From the NCBI RefSeq assembly GCF_047511655.1, contig NC_133403.1, forward strand, positions 17,091,693 to 17,155,692: a DNA stretch of 64,000 bases. The letters are read 5' to 3'. The position numbers were made by a program, and so were the translations under genes. This document shows, one piece after another, positions 1-11,219 of the stretch; the first letter of the stretch is position 1; each line of letters opens with the position of its first letter. The DNA comes from Castor canadensis (Eukaryota; Chordata; Mammalia; Rodentia; Castoridae). The notes beneath the pieces are model-generated. The model searched no databases. It was not told the origin of the DNA and worked only from the letters and a program-made list of their open reading frames with translations.

Positions 1-574
1 ATATATGGAAATAGCTATGCTGTGGTTGTGTTTGTGTGTGTGTGGGCACATTGGTGGTTGTAACATCTTTCCTGTATCAGTGGTTGTTAAGTATTCTTTT
101 CCAAATAATGCAATTCAGCCATATTTCCTTGAAGTCACTAATTTCAGATTTTGCTCAATGTTGCTGTTCCAAAGATAATCCGTAATCTATTGTTGGAGGA
201 GGAAATAGTCAGCATTCATTGAATATGCCCAGTGTATGTCCGGATATCATGATACATGTGTGCATGTGCATAATTGGCTTGCTAGACATGATTTCAGTTC
301 CAGTTATTGCTTCAGGCATAGACTCGGGTGGATTAGGATTTCCTTCCTCATTGGCATAAAGGTGGTAGTATATCTTCTTTCCAAGAATATTGGTGGAAAT
401 GATGTCACTTCATGTGTTTTTCTAAGTTTGATGCTTTTTGAAGTCATGAAAGTGTCCCCACAGTAGGATATCACTGGTTTCAGCTATTACTATTAACTTT
501 CAACATGCATTGAATATTGGCAGGTTTTGTGTTTGTGTGTGTGTGTAACTCTTTCTGTGCTCTTTCTAATAAAT
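1..574. other. Intergenic, no gene seen
   Basis: AT/TG-rich sequence with short TG runs near 29-45 and 531-546. No convincing coding frame and no repeat family that I recognise. It may be further degraded LINE sequence lying past the broken end of the neighbouring L1. Confidence 0.5.
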
Positions 575-1107
575 TCTCATACTTTGTGGCCTGTTTTTAC
601 TGTTGCTGATGTCTAGTTTTAATGCATTGTGATCAGATAAAATGCATGGGATTATTTCCATTTTGTTATGTCTGCTGAAGCTTGCTTTTTGTCCTAAGAT
701 ATGATCAGTTTTGGAGAAGGCTCCAAGGGCTGCTGAGAAGAATGAATATTGTGCAAAAGTTCGTTGAAATATTATGTAGACATTAGCTAGGTCCATGTAA
801 TGTACAGTGTGATTTAGGTGTAGAATTTCTTTATTCATTTTTTGTTTGGATGACCTATCTAGTGGTGACAGTGGTTATTAAACTCTCCCACTACCACTGT
901 TTTGGAGTGTATATATGTTTTTAGGTCCTTCAGAGCATGTTTGATGAAATTGGGTGTGTTTACGTTGGGTGCATATAGGTTGACAATTGTTTCCTTTTGG
1001 TGTATTTCCCTTTTTAGTAGTATACAGTGTCCTTCTTTATCTCATTTGATCAATGTAAGTTTGAGGTCTACTTTATCCAAGATAAGTATTGCTATCCCTG
1101 CCTGTTT

Positions 1108-1314
1108 TCAGGGGCCATTGTCTTGATTAATCTTCTTCCAGCCTTTAACCCTCAGCCAGTGCTTCTTTCTGTTGATGCAATGGGTCTCCTGTAGGCAACA
1201 GATTGTTGCATCTTCCTTTTTGATCCAGTTTGCCAAGCAGTGTCTTTTGATGGGGGAGTTTATTCCATTAATATTCTGTGCTAATATTGATATGTATTTG
1301 GTGATTCTTGTCAT
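1108..1314 (-). pseudogene. L1 ORF2 N-terminus, apurinic/apyrimidinic-like endonuclease remnant
   Basis: In the L1 family ORF2p nicks target DNA and reverse-transcribes L1 RNA. The 68-residue open segment starts at the natural ORF2 ATG (1314-1312) and matches the beginning of the L1 endonuclease. The conserved NINGINS segment carries the metal-coordinating Asn, and CLQETH carries the catalytic Glu. The frame closes at 1108; further homology continues to about 575 but is interrupted by stops. It lies about 50 bp downstream of the ORF1 stop, the normal bicistronic L1 spacing. It is a non-functional fragment because the rest of the endonuclease is broken and the RT is absent. Confidence 0.8.
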
Positions 1315-1364
1315 TTAGTTGTCTTTGTTTTTTAATGATTTGATTGTGTGCAGCTCAATCAATG

Positions 1365-2450
1365 TTACTCTTCTTTCTTGCCTTTTCTTTTCCTGTGGTT
1401 TGATACTGTGTGCCCTTTATGGTTTTGTTTGCTTTCATTTTCTGTGTGTAGAATTCCTTGAAGAATCTTTTGTAGTGGTGGCTTTTTGGTCTTATTTTGT
1501 GTTACTTTCTGATTATCATGGAAGACTTTCATTATTCCATCTATTTTGAACCATAGTTTAACTGGGTAGAGGATCCTAGTGTTGAAGTTATTTTCATTCA
1601 GTGCCTGGAATACCACACTCCATGCTTTTATCACTTTTAAGTTTTCCACTGAGAAATCTGCTGTGATTTTGATGGTTTTACCTTTGTTCATTATTTGTTT
1701 TTTTTCTCTTACATCCTTCAATATTCTTTCTCTATTCTCTGTGCATGTCGTTTTAATGATAATATGTTGTGTGGTAGTTCTATTTTGGTCAAGTCTGCCT
1801 GGTGTCCTAGAGGTTTCCTGTATCTGAATGGGCACAATTTTCTCTAGATTTGAGAAATTTTCTTTTATTATTTTCTTGAATATATTACTAATTCCTTTGC
1901 TTGTACCTCTTCTCCTTCTTCAATGCCCATGATTCTCAGGTTTATTCTTTTGATGGGGTCCATATTTTCTTGTATATTCCTTTCACATGACTTGATTTGT
2001 CTGACTAATAATTCTTCAGTTTTTCCTTTAATTACCATTTCATCTTCAAGTTCTGAGATTCTGTCTTCTGCTTATTCTAGTCTGCTGGAGGGGCCTTCCA
2101 TTTTATTTTGTATTTCTGTTTCATTCTTTTTTCTGAGTTTTTCTATATCATGTGTCACTTTTTCTTTATTGTCAATTTTCATCCTTAATTCATTTATCTG
2201 CCTATTATGGTGTTCTCTGTTTCACTTTGATTTTTTTTTAGGGATCCTATGATTACATTTCTTTGTTTTTGTGTTTTCTCATATCTTTTATTTTTGTTGT
2301 CTTGGAATTTCTTGAGTGCCTCCTCTATATTTTGGTTGACCATGTCTAGTAACATCTTTATGAAATTCTCATTGATTACTTGCAGAATTTCTTCTTTCAG
2401 AGTGTTCTTTTGGGCCTCATTGGGTGCCTTGGTATAGTTTTTCTTTGTTT
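1365..2450 (-). pseudogene. L1 ORF1 (RNA-binding protein) remnant
   Basis: ORF1p is the trimeric RNA chaperone of L1 particles. The C-terminal 156 codons (1835-1365) are open and show the family's RRM/CTD region: a PRHIIIK-like segment (here TTQHIIIKTT), KGKTIKITADFS, and ARILYP-type TRILYPVKLWFKIDG near the end. Upstream (about 1836-2450) the minus strand encodes Lys/Glu/Asn-rich helical sequence typical of the coiled coil but is broken by stops and frameshifts. It is inactive as a whole. Confidence 0.75.
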
Positions 2451-2649
2451 TGTTGGAGTCTGGATCTGGCTATCTGTTTTCTGCATTTCCCTCTTAATCC
2501 TGTGCTTATTTATTTTGGGGAGAGAATGGTTTCTACCCCTTTTTCATCTTTCCATCATTCCACTTGTTACTGTTTCTGTCTCTGTTCTATGTGTAATTCA
2601 GTATTTGCTAACTTACAACAGTAAAATTAACAAAATCAACAGGGAGAGA

Positions 2650-3340
2650 TGGTGGATAATCAAACAGTGAGCAAGATAAACACTTAAAGAAAAGAAAACA
2701 GAAAAAGAGGAAAAAAAATCCCCAGTTCAGGAACAGTAGTATTTCAGTCTTAATAGTTCTGGTGTTACTCCGTTAGCATCTTGTCCTGTTTGAGTGTGTT
2801 TCCTAGGCAGGTTTGGAGCCGGAGTGTGGTGGTGCTAGAGTCCTCCACCAGGGTGGTGGCCCAGTGGGCCTGTGGGGCATCAGCCTGGTGGGCTGGAAGG
2901 TGGTGGCCTGGCTGGCCTGTGGGTGGGGCCCTTGTAGACCAAAAGACAGTGATTTGGCTGGACAGGGGAGACCTGGGGCGTCCAGCAGGTGGGTGGCAAC
3001 CCACCTGTTCTTTCAGTGTATCATTATGTGGAGAAGCCTTCCACAAGCTAGGGGTTCAGGGTGACGAAGTTTCAGCTCTCCCTGGTGCTTTACCTCAGTC
3101 AAGTGTGTCTCCTGCATCCCAGCAAGGTCCCTGATTCCTGGAGCTCATGCAGTCTGTGTCTGTGTCCCAGTCTCCATTTTGGATCCTCTCCAAAGGGAAC
3201 TTTCTGTCAGCGTTTTCAAGTGGGAGACTCATTCACTTTACAGAAAAATGTCCTCTACTTCATGTCCAGCTTTCTTTGCATCCTGGTGTCCACCAATGGC
3301 TCCTGGAGTCACAGCAAGTGACAATGTGTGGACACCACAC
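2650..3340 (-). promoter_or_regulatory. Presumed L1 5'UTR / internal promoter region
   Basis: This GC-rich stretch lies immediately upstream of the ORF1 remnant on the minus strand. It is much richer in G and C than its surroundings, as expected for an L1 5'UTR. I see no individual promoter element that I could name. Open frames here (for example 2781-3134 on the plus strand) look incidental. Confidence 0.5.
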
Positions 3341-3435
3341 CACTAGGTTTCTCTAGCATGGGAGGTGATGACCAAACATCATCATTTAATTTTTGAAATC
3401 CATTATCAATACTTTAGCCCTTGCAGGCACAAAAT

Positions 3436-3505
3436 TGTGATTTTCCTAACTGGCTCCTGAGCACTTGGAATTATAGGAGTGTGTCACCATGCCTGAGTCA
3501 AACAC
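3436..3505 (-). mobile_element. 7SL/Alu-like SINE fragment
   Basis: The plus strand reads like the reverse complement of the left part of an Alu/B1-type SINE: TGGAATTATAGGAGTGTGTC followed by ACCATGCCTG resembles the usual GGATTACAGGCGTGAGCCACCATGCCTG. It is short and diverged. Confidence 0.5.
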
Positions 3506-3951
3506 AGTATTTTAACCATTCTGTATGGTCCTGTCATATGTGGGCCTTTTGTCACAGGATTTATCAGAGCACTATTGAGTCCTTCACCTCATGTAAGAGG
3601 AGTGATTGTGATGATCCAACATCCCCCCAAGGCACCTGTGACTCAAACTGTAGAGGGAAAATAGAGACAAAAAAGAGTTTTGGTGGGATCAGATGGGGGA
3701 AGAGAGACAGAGCCTGAATAGACAGGGGAGTTGGGTTGGAGACAAGAAGGGTATTTCTAGGACAGCAGCTCTGTCCTAGAAACGTGGTATCAGCATATTC
3801 CAGCTTTCATCATCACTCTAAAGCCAGAGACCCTGCTATCATAAATTTAAACACCACTTGACTTTGGTACAGAGACCACTTACTGGGCACAGCAGAACCA
3901 GAGGCCAGTTGACTTCAGTCTTGCTACATGTATAAGAAGAGTACTCCCCAC
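3506..3951. other. Intergenic upstream of IGHV relic
   Basis: No gene or recognised repeat. The purine-rich part near 3640-3750 contains no supported frame. Confidence 0.4.
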
Positions 3952-3959
3952 ATGTAAAT
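3952..3959 (+). promoter_or_regulatory. Octamer-like element of VH promoter
   Basis: ATGTAAAT differs by one base from the ATGCAAAT octamer bound by Oct-1/Oct-2 in Ig V promoters. It sits 107 bp before the leader ATG of the V relic at 4066, which is a plausible promoter distance. Confidence 0.45.
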
Positions 3960-4065
3960 TTTTATTCAGTCTCTATATTAAATCACCCTCTCAGGCTGTG
4001 GGAGCTCACAGTACTCTTCTCACAAAGGACTGAGGTTTCTGGGGAGAGCAGGACTTGTCTAGAAG

Positions 4066-4501
4066 ATGAGACTTTTTGTGTCATCTCTTGTGCCTGGTGA
4101 CAGCTTGCCAATATGAGTGTCTGCAATATTGAATGTAGGGCTATGGGGAAGTTGAGATTATAGATGAATAACAGATGATTCCTCTTATCACCAGGTGTTG
4201 TCTCTCAGATACAGCTGCTGGAGTTATGACCTGGCCTGCTGAAGCTTTCATAGACCCTGTGCCTTACCTGTGCTCTCTTGATTGTCCATCACAGCCAGTG
4301 TTTACTGCTGGGGGTGGATCTGGCAACTCCAAGGGAAAGGCCTCTTTTGGATGGGGAGATATGTTATGATGGAAGCACTTAGTACAGCCTGTCCCTCAAG
4401 ATCCACCAGTTGATCTGCAGAGACATATCCAAGAACCAGTACTTCCTTCTGCTGAACTCTGTGACTACAGAGGACACAGCTGTGTGTTACTGTGCAAGAA
4501 A
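4066..4501 (+). pseudogene. Immunoglobulin heavy-chain V pseudogene I (clan II, VH4-like)
   Basis: Leader exon 4066-4112 begins with ATG. The splice donor that should read GT at 4113 reads AT. An 82-bp intron follows, and the acceptor AG is at 4193-4194. The V exon matches the VH4-type framework: the start resembles QVQLQESG, then a stretch close to 'ACCCTGTCCCTCACCTGC', then CCATCCCTCAAG-like FR3 start, KNQ (intact here) and AVYYCAR-like end at about 4480-4500. Lesions: lost donor, frameshifts in FR1/CDR1, a stop TAG at 4380-4382 where GGAAGCACCTACTAC-type CDR2 is expected, and most of FR2 unrecognisable. A recombination signal follows directly. It cannot encode a V domain. Confidence 0.85.
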
Positions 4502-4540
4502 CAGAGTGACAGGACTTCAGTGTAATTCCTGACACAAACC
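4502..4540 (+). other. V-type recombination signal sequence (23-bp spacer)
   Basis: Heptamer CAGAGTG (4502-4508; consensus CACAGTG), a spacer of exactly 23 bp (4509-4531), nonamer ACACAAACC (4532-4540; consensus ACAAAAACC). One mismatch in each motif. Confidence 0.8.
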
Positions 4541-4868
4541 ATCATGCAGGGGCACTCAGGACCAGCATGGGGCACTTAACTCACAGCTAGCAAAGCATCA
4601 GTCCCAATAGCAGGTACAGACTCACAGATGAACTTTTCTTCTTGAAGCACTGGCTCCTACCCAGACAATACCATGGAGATCTCTCCTGTCTCAGAAAACA
4701 TAAATCTGTCTCCTCTCTTTTCTTTTCTGGTGGTAGTGTTTTTAGAACTCAGAGCCATTTGCTTCCTTTGCAGTTGTTCTGCCCCTTCATCCACACATCC
4801 AGACCCTCTTCCTTTAGATATGTTTTTTTCAGATACAGTCTAATCTTATTGCTGTTTTGAGTCTTGCA
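4541..4868. other. Intergenic, no gene seen
   Basis: Flank downstream of the V relic; no recognised element. Confidence 0.4.
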
Positions 4869-5790
4869 CTGTGATCCTCCTCCTCGCCCATCCAGTGGAG
4901 GTTACAAAACTGAGCATGCCACCACTCCTGCCTTGTTTCTTGAAATGTGATATCATCATTCTAAGTGGTAACATTTTACTTCTATGTTTATTTCCTCTTT
5001 GTCCTCCTACTATAAATACCAACATTTTGCCCCTTGTTTTATCTGCCTGGTTTTCAAATAATTATTAATAACTGTAGGTCCTGTAATACTTCATTATTTG
5101 TAAATAATGATAAAACAAACAAACATTGAGGATATTCTTTCTTTTTTGTGTGTTTCTGGGGCTTGAAGGGATTTTTCAAGATATGGTCTCCTAACTGTTT
5201 TCCCAGGCTGGCATCCAACTGCAATCCTCCTTGTGTAGCCAGGATTACAGGCATGAGCCACCGATGACAGGTTGAAGGTTTTCTTTCTAGACTATTTTTT
5301 CCTTTGCCTAATTAAAAATCTTTCCAGAATTTGTGTCAGCAAATGTTACTGTCATTCGTGATGATCAATGGTTGCCTGAATCACTTGTCATGAGTGTGAC
5401 AGAATTCATTTGAAAATAGTTTTTTTTAATACTTGAGGAGGCTTCTGTGATTATAATACACTTCTTTTCTTAATGAAATTTGACTTTTCAAGTTTGAACA
5501 CTGAATATATTTTACATTGCCTGAATTAAGAGTACTTGGTAATATTTTAAACATAATTGTGATAACATTAACATATTACTTAAAACGTGGGAATATCTAT
5601 GTAGTTGCACACATCTGCATTTAAACAAATTCATTAATTTACATTATTTAAAAATTTATTAGTACTATGTTTTTTTACAGAAAGTCTCACTTATGTTAGG
5701 CAAGCACTATGTCACAGTGCTATTCATTTTTTTCATGTGCTGTGCCAGTGAGCTAACCCTTCAGCCTCATCATTTAACTTTTTAAATTGA
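4869..5790 (+). repeat. Diverged local duplication, copy 1
   Basis: Landmarks recur in the same order about 0.95-1.2 kb downstream: TGTGATCCTCCTCC (4870, again 6057), a 'tttcctctttgtcctcctactata' type segment (near 4990, again 6190), an aattattaata tract (5060/6260), 'cagaatttgtgtcagca' (5325/6355), and TGAATATATTTTACATTGCC (5502, again near 6533). A SINE (5140-5265) interrupts only this copy, which explains the changing offset. No coding content. Confidence 0.6.
5140..5265 (-). mobile_element. 7SL/Alu-like SINE
   Basis: The plus strand is the reverse complement of an Alu/B1-like SINE: a segment resembling CCCAGGCTGGCATCAAACTGC, then CAATCCTCC, then GATTACAGGCATGAGCCACC. It interrupts the duplicated block, so it inserted after duplication or was lost from the second copy. 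Confidence 0.65.
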
Positions 5791-6049
5791 CACAAAATAT
5801 TTAACAGATAGTGTACATTATTTTATGCATGCACACAATGTGTAACGCTAAAATTAGAAATGTAGCATATCCATATCTTCAAACATTTATCAGTTGTTTT
5901 TTCTGAAAACCTACATACAGTTCCTCTCTTATTGTGAAATATGAAACCTATTGTAATCATAGTGAGCTCACTATGAATACTAGAATTATTTCCTCCTCAT
6001 GGTGTTTGGAAACTATTTTTCCTCACTCCTCTCTGCTGGGGTAGTGGTT

Positions 6050-6790
6050 TTGCATTGTGATCCTCCTCCCTAGAACTCCAATGCAGCTGAGACCACTGGC
6101 AGACAACACCATTCCAAGCTTTGAGATTGGGTCTCATTAATAATATTATGTTATAATAATAAATTGTATCATCTTTCTTTTAACTTTAATTTCTCTGTCC
6201 TCCTGCTATATATAACAATACTTTGTCCTTTCCTTTATGTATCCAGTTTCAAAAACCTTATTACCAATTATTATTGGTAAACAGTGACAATATAGATGAA
6301 TGAGTGTTTCCTTGCAAGATCATTTTTGATTTCCCCTCCATCACTGAAAATAGCTTCAGAATTTATGCTGGCAGACCTGTTAATCTCATTCCTGATCATC
6401 AATGGAAGCTTTCAATTGTTTGCCATCATATGCCTCATTACACATTTGCAAATTTATTTGCTTACTTAAGGACTTTTAGTGATTATAATACAATCACATT
6501 CTCATATAAATTAGACTTTTAAAATTTGTATTTTGAATATATTTTACATTACCTGAATAAATAGCATTCTGTAGTATTTCGTTACATTTTAAAAATAACT
6601 AGACTTAGATTACAAATGTTCCTTAGAATGTGGAAATATCTCTAAGAGTCACACAAGTTTGCAAATTAATTAAAATGTATTTAATTTTAAATTTTTGTAA
6701 CACTAAATGTGGAACATAAACCCTCACTTTTACTAGGCAAGTGCTATTCCCCAATGCTATTTCTTTTATCTTTGTTGTAGATTTTGAACA
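6050..6790 (+). repeat. Diverged local duplication, copy 2
   Basis: Second copy of the 4.87-5.79 kb block without the SINE. Both copies end in an 'acta/tta-ggcaag-tgctat' segment (5696-5725 and 6735-6760). Substitutions and small indels are common, so the duplication is old. Confidence 0.6.
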
Positions 6791-6999
6791 CAAATCCCAT
6801 GAATGCTCGTCACATCTTTGTATCTACATTTTCATTAGGTATTTTAAACATTAACAAATAATCTCCAACACAAAGAGTATATTTGCCACACAGAAAGTAT
6901 AAAGATAAAATTCGAAAAATAGCATCCTTCAATTAACCATCTATCATTTATTTTCAATTGGAGGAATGCTTACACTCATCTACTGTTATTTTGAAGTAT

Positions 7000-7515
7000 G
7001 CAAAATAATGTTTTAAACTGTTTCCCCACTGTGCTATAGATCACTAGAACTGTTTTCTCCTAACTGTATTTGGTAAACATTTCTCCCCTCTCCACCTCTT
7101 CCTTCAACTTTTCCAGTCTCTAGTGATCACTGTCCCTCTCTCTCTTTCAATGAGAACCAATATTATCTTCTGTGCACCAGTGAGATCATGGGGTATTTCC
7201 CTTTGTCAACATGGCATATTTCAGCTACAATCCATTCCTTTAATTACACAATCATTACAAAGGTGTCATTCTTTTTTGGCTAAATAATGTTTCATTGTCT
7301 ATACATTACACAATTTTTGTCTATCTATCCACTGGTAGTACCTGATGGATTATGAATACTTGAATAGGCAAGTGATTTTAAGTGTTTCTTTCATACACAG
7401 ACTACACGTTTTTTGTATTTTTACTTGCAATGGCATTTCTGGATCATATGATTGATCTGTTTTTAATTTTGAAGGAATCTTCAATACAGTTTTCAAAACA
7501 GCTGTGCTAGATGTG
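7000..7515 (-). mobile_element. Old LINE-1 3'-part fragment
   Basis: The plus strand carries antisense L1M-like 3' sequence: 'ggctaaataatgtttcattgt', 'tctatctatccactggtag', 'ggcatttctggatcatatg' and 'aatacagttttc' correspond to the well-known run of mammalian L1 ORF2 3'-end antisense sequence. Heavily diverged. Confidence 0.65.
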
Positions 7516-7519
7516 GGGA

Positions 7520-9195
7520 AAGATAGCAGACTTGAAATTTTCTGGCTGACTGTGAGAAGATTCAGAATAAACAGAAGAAAGAGTGGAAGAACATCAGGAA
7601 ACTTGAAAGGTGGACAGAACAGCAGGACAAATGGGGAAACGTAAATGCCACAATCAAATTAGGAAATCGACATAAGGTACAGGCACAGTTCAGCCTATAA
7701 GAAGGGGATAGAAACAAAGCCATCTTCACAAGGATCACTAAGTGACTTTGGAGACATTGTAGCAGATCTGGCTGTGGAACAGCTCTCATTTCCCTCACCA
7801 TTAAGTCAAGTGTTGGATTTTAGTGTGACAAAGACTTCTACTTCATAACAGGCTAGTCTTTGAAATCTCTTAACTGACAGACAACTGAATGTTCTAGACT
7901 GAGCTACACTGGGAACTTGAGAACTAGAAAAACATATCCCTGCTCAGGAAATCTTGGAACCCCTGTTTCAGTGTCTTCATGTGAGATGGCCATGAAAGGT
8001 GCTAATGGAGAATGAAAAACTCTGGCATTAGACAAGTGAGATCTTTAAATAGCAAGGAGTTCCAGCAGTGAAGGGTGAGGTAGTTGGTGACCACACCAGC
8101 CTTGGCAAGCAGCAAGTCCCATCATCTAAGGATCACTGTGAAATACAGCAACAAACTGTGGCTTGCAGTGAGAATGGCTTCCAGGAGCTCTCTGTCAACT
8201 GCAGGTGTTTGCTGTCAGGTGCACCAACAGCTCTGAAAACAAGCCCTTAGAACTACAAGATATCCTCCACCCTCTCTCTCACAATTATTGGAAAATTATT
8301 GAGTGGGGTCTGAAGGCACTGAGACTGGGTTCCAGGAGCTTCCTGCAACTGTGTGTGCTTACAGCTAGGCTGACGAAAGCTCCAAGTGCAAGTTCTGTGA
8401 ACCACATATTTCCATTCATCCTTCTACCCAAATGCAATGGACTGCTGTATGGAATCTGAAAGCTCTTAGACCAGCAGGTAAAACACTGAGTCCTTCAGTT
8501 CTGTTAGAGATGTGCAGAAATTAGGATGTTTTGCACCTCAACTCCCCAAATATTTATGTGAACATCTCTAGGCTTTGAATCTGCAGGGCCCATAGATAAA
8601 TGAGATCCTGCCTGGTCCACAGGCTGCATACCTTCTTGCACATAGGGTTGGTCTGGGTTCAAAAAGAAAAGAAGCTTTTAAAGTGTCAGCAGCACAGAAG
8701 TGGACAACTGATCTTGACCTGCCCTGACCTAAGCAAACGTGCAACAGCAACCTGAACACTAAAAACTACACCTAATTTTCTTGCATCTGTATGATGCTGG
8801 GCATATGCTCCAAGACACTGAGCAAGTGGGTGAATATTTGCTACTGAGCTACAGATCCAGGCTAGTGTTGAGGAACATGACATCAACTCTCCATTACAAA
8901 CTCCTGCCAGATCATGAACACTTGACCTGAAAGACTAAATATGACTAAAACTCCCAACCAAAACCTTGGTTTGAGGTGTGCCAATCTCAACAGAGAGACA
9001 CAAAATATGAAAAAAACAAGTCAACATACCTCTCCCCAAAAGTAACAACTCCTAAGTATTATCTCAAATGAAGATGAAGTGCATTAAATCCCAGAGAAAA
9101 TTCAAAAGAATATATATGAGAATGACCAATGAAATTAAAAATGACCTGTATAAACACTTGAATGAATTCTAAGAGAAAACAAATAAAAAGGCTAA
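7520..9195 (+). other. Possible old L1 5'UTR/ORF1 start, otherwise unrecognised
   Basis: No intact frame. The last 250 bp (about 8960-9195) are A-rich and read like L1 ORF1 coiled-coil coding sequence on the plus strand (repeated gaa/aaa/aat codons). The preceding GC-richer part could be its 5'UTR. The assignment rests on composition and order only. Confidence 0.3.
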
Positions 9196-9236
9196 AGTTG
9201 AAAGCCCAGTCATGACTGAGAAGCCCATGTCTCCTC

Positions 9237-9665
9237 CTCACAGGAGTCCTGGGGATTGTCCTCTACATGGTGGCTACTCCATACTGTGAGTGTCTTAGGG
9301 TTCCCAGGAGACAGACCTGGACATGAGGTTTCTGGTGTGTGACTGATCTTGATGCTCTTTGTGTCCAGGTCTCCTGTCACAATTGCACCTGCAGAAGTCA
9401 GCACCCAACATGGTGAAGCATTCAGAGACCCTGTCCCTCACCTGTGTTGTCTATATGACAAAGGATTACTTTTGGATCCAGAACTGCCAGCAATTAGCAA
9501 AGGGGCTAGAGTGGATGGGCACATATGTTCCTCCGGAAGCACTGACTACAACACATACCTCAAGAACTTCATCCCCATGTCCAGAGTCATGTATAAGAAC
9601 TAGTTCTCCCTGAAGTTGAGCTGTGTGACCATGGATGTAAAAGCCGTGTATTACTGTGTGAGATG
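9237..9665 (+). pseudogene. Immunoglobulin heavy-chain V pseudogene II (clan II, VH4-like)
   Basis: The leader remnant ends at 9285 with donor GTGAGTG; its ATG is degraded and the start given is approximate. Intron 9286-9368 (83 bp), acceptor AG 9367-9368. The V exon reads QLHLQKSAPNMVKHSETLSL then TCVVY, keeping the first conserved Cys, and GLEWMG in FR2. The invariant CDR1-FR2 Trp is followed by IQN rather than IRQ. The frame breaks in CDR2 (about 9535), resumes as NTYLKNFIPMSR, then meets TAG at 9601-9603 where KNQFSL has Gln, and ends VYYCVR. An RSS follows. It is a pseudogene because of the frameshift, the stop and the lost leader ATG. Confidence 0.85.
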
Positions 9666-9704
9666 TACAATGAGGGAACTTTCATGGGAGCCCTGACACA
9701 AATC
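9666..9704 (+). other. V-type recombination signal sequence (23-bp spacer)
   Basis: Heptamer TACAATG (9666-9672, two mismatches to CACAGTG), spacer 9673-9695 (23 bp), nonamer ACACAAATC (9696-9704). The spacer length is exact; the heptamer is weakened at two positions. Confidence 0.7.
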
Positions 9705-11215
9705 TCACTGCAGGGGACGGAATGCAAGTACTGCAAGAGGCAGTCAAGTCTCACCCAGATCTGGATTTCAGTCCAGAATGAGGGCCTGTCAGGAACAGTC
9801 AAGGAATCCCTGTTAGGCTCAGTGGTTTTCTATCCTCTCCAATATCTCATATACCACCAGAGATATTTTTTCCCTCGTTCTGCCATCTGTTCTCTCACAT
9901 TATCACTAAAGGAGGAAGTAATATTGTCTATTTAAGGATTCTTTGGAAACTGTCACTAGAAAATTTTCTTCACCTAATCCCAGATGACCTTCTTTTTCTC
10001 CTTGATGTAAAAAATAACACAAAAGACCTCATCATTCCTCAATTAATACTTTAGACGGAAATGTGTCTCTCAAAATTCCATAGAGAAGCCTGGGTGACAA
10101 TGTAAACCAATTTGTACTTCAATCTCCTAGAAATGTAAATGAATAATTCTGCTAAGACAGCCAGGAAATATAGTGCAATTCTGTGGGTGAAAGGTGTTAA
10201 ATATAATCTGGAAAGATTTCCCCTCAACACCAGAGCAGCTCAAAAAAAAATTAATTCTACCTGTCCACTTTTTTCAGACAGGAGAACATCTGTCTCAGGT
10301 GGGCATCAACAGACTCTACAAACTCCTGCCCCTCAGGTGCCTGGATTCCCTAGGTTGTTGAGCATCCTGGTCCACTTGCACACTGTGGTTCTTGATGCTC
10401 AGGGTTTCCTCATCTCTAGTATTTTCTCCTATATGGATAAAGAGGACACCAGGTAAGCAGAGAATACAACTCAGAGGTGGCCTATGAGGGAGGTAGAAGG
10501 ACAAGCTTGGAGTCAATCAGCTTCCATATTCAGAATTGAGATTGATAGAGGGAAAATGAGAATGAGATTCCTGGAGCCCTGCATGCTTTCTACTCTCTCT
10601 GTCTTGGGTATACCAAAGAACTTTTCCTCCATCATATGACTTACCTTTGAACAAGTGAATTCAAATTAAATCTGTCCTCACACCATGAGGACCATGGACC
10701 AGCGCTCTGTTCCCTTCCTCCCCCTTTTTTCTTATCTCCATGTACAATTAGGTGGTTCAATATAAATTAGGCCATCAGAATACTATGCCCACACATTTCC
10801 CAATATCCATCTCATGTGTCCATCCTTCCATGGTCACTCTGTGTAGGTGATTCACACCCTGTTGGGTTTGAATTTCATGCATACGCATGATTTCTGGCCT
10901 CCAGGGCAGGCGACTGCAGTTATGCATCATGTTGAATTACAATCACAAGTAGGGGAAATCAGGGTCAGCACTGAATTTTCTCATCACAGCTTTGTCTAAG
11001 TTGATGAAGTGCTTCCTTGCTGAACAATATATATATTTATGAGGTAAGATAAAATTGTGTTTATATCGTCATACATTGTTTAATGATTTTTAGGCTAATT
11101 AACATGCTCTTCACATTAACTACCTTATCATGTTTATGAATAGAATACCAAATATATTTTGTGTTAGCTAATTTCAAATATACACTACATCATTTCCAAA
11201 TTGTATCAGCACTAT
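9705..11215. other. Intergenic, no gene or repeat recognised
   Basis: AT-rich sequence with a more GC-balanced stretch at 10,270-10,560. Small open frames show no family features. There is a short AT run near 11,029-11,037. Confidence 0.4.
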
Positions 11216-11219
11216 GCAA

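Larger units (their letters stand above)
575..3340 (-). mobile_element. LINE-1 fragment with 5'UTR, ORF1 and start of ORF2, missing its 3' part
   Basis: Read on the minus strand the order is 5'UTR (about 3340-2650, GC-rich), ORF1 (about 2450-1365), a roughly 50-bp spacer, then the start of ORF2 (1314 downward). The stretch 575-1320 is clearly homologous to 31,650-32,375 of another L1 in this window, the endonuclease-coding part. Most L1 insertions lose the 5' end; this one keeps it and instead lacks most of ORF2 and the 3'UTR, so the element was broken after insertion or rearranged. The right limit is uncertain by some 100 bp. All frames contain stops. Confidence 0.8.

Noticed and set aside
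2781..3134. GC-rich 117-codon frame on the plus strand (and the overlapping minus-strand frame 2765-3046)
   Set aside because: It lies in the GC-rich 5'UTR of an antisense L1; no family features.
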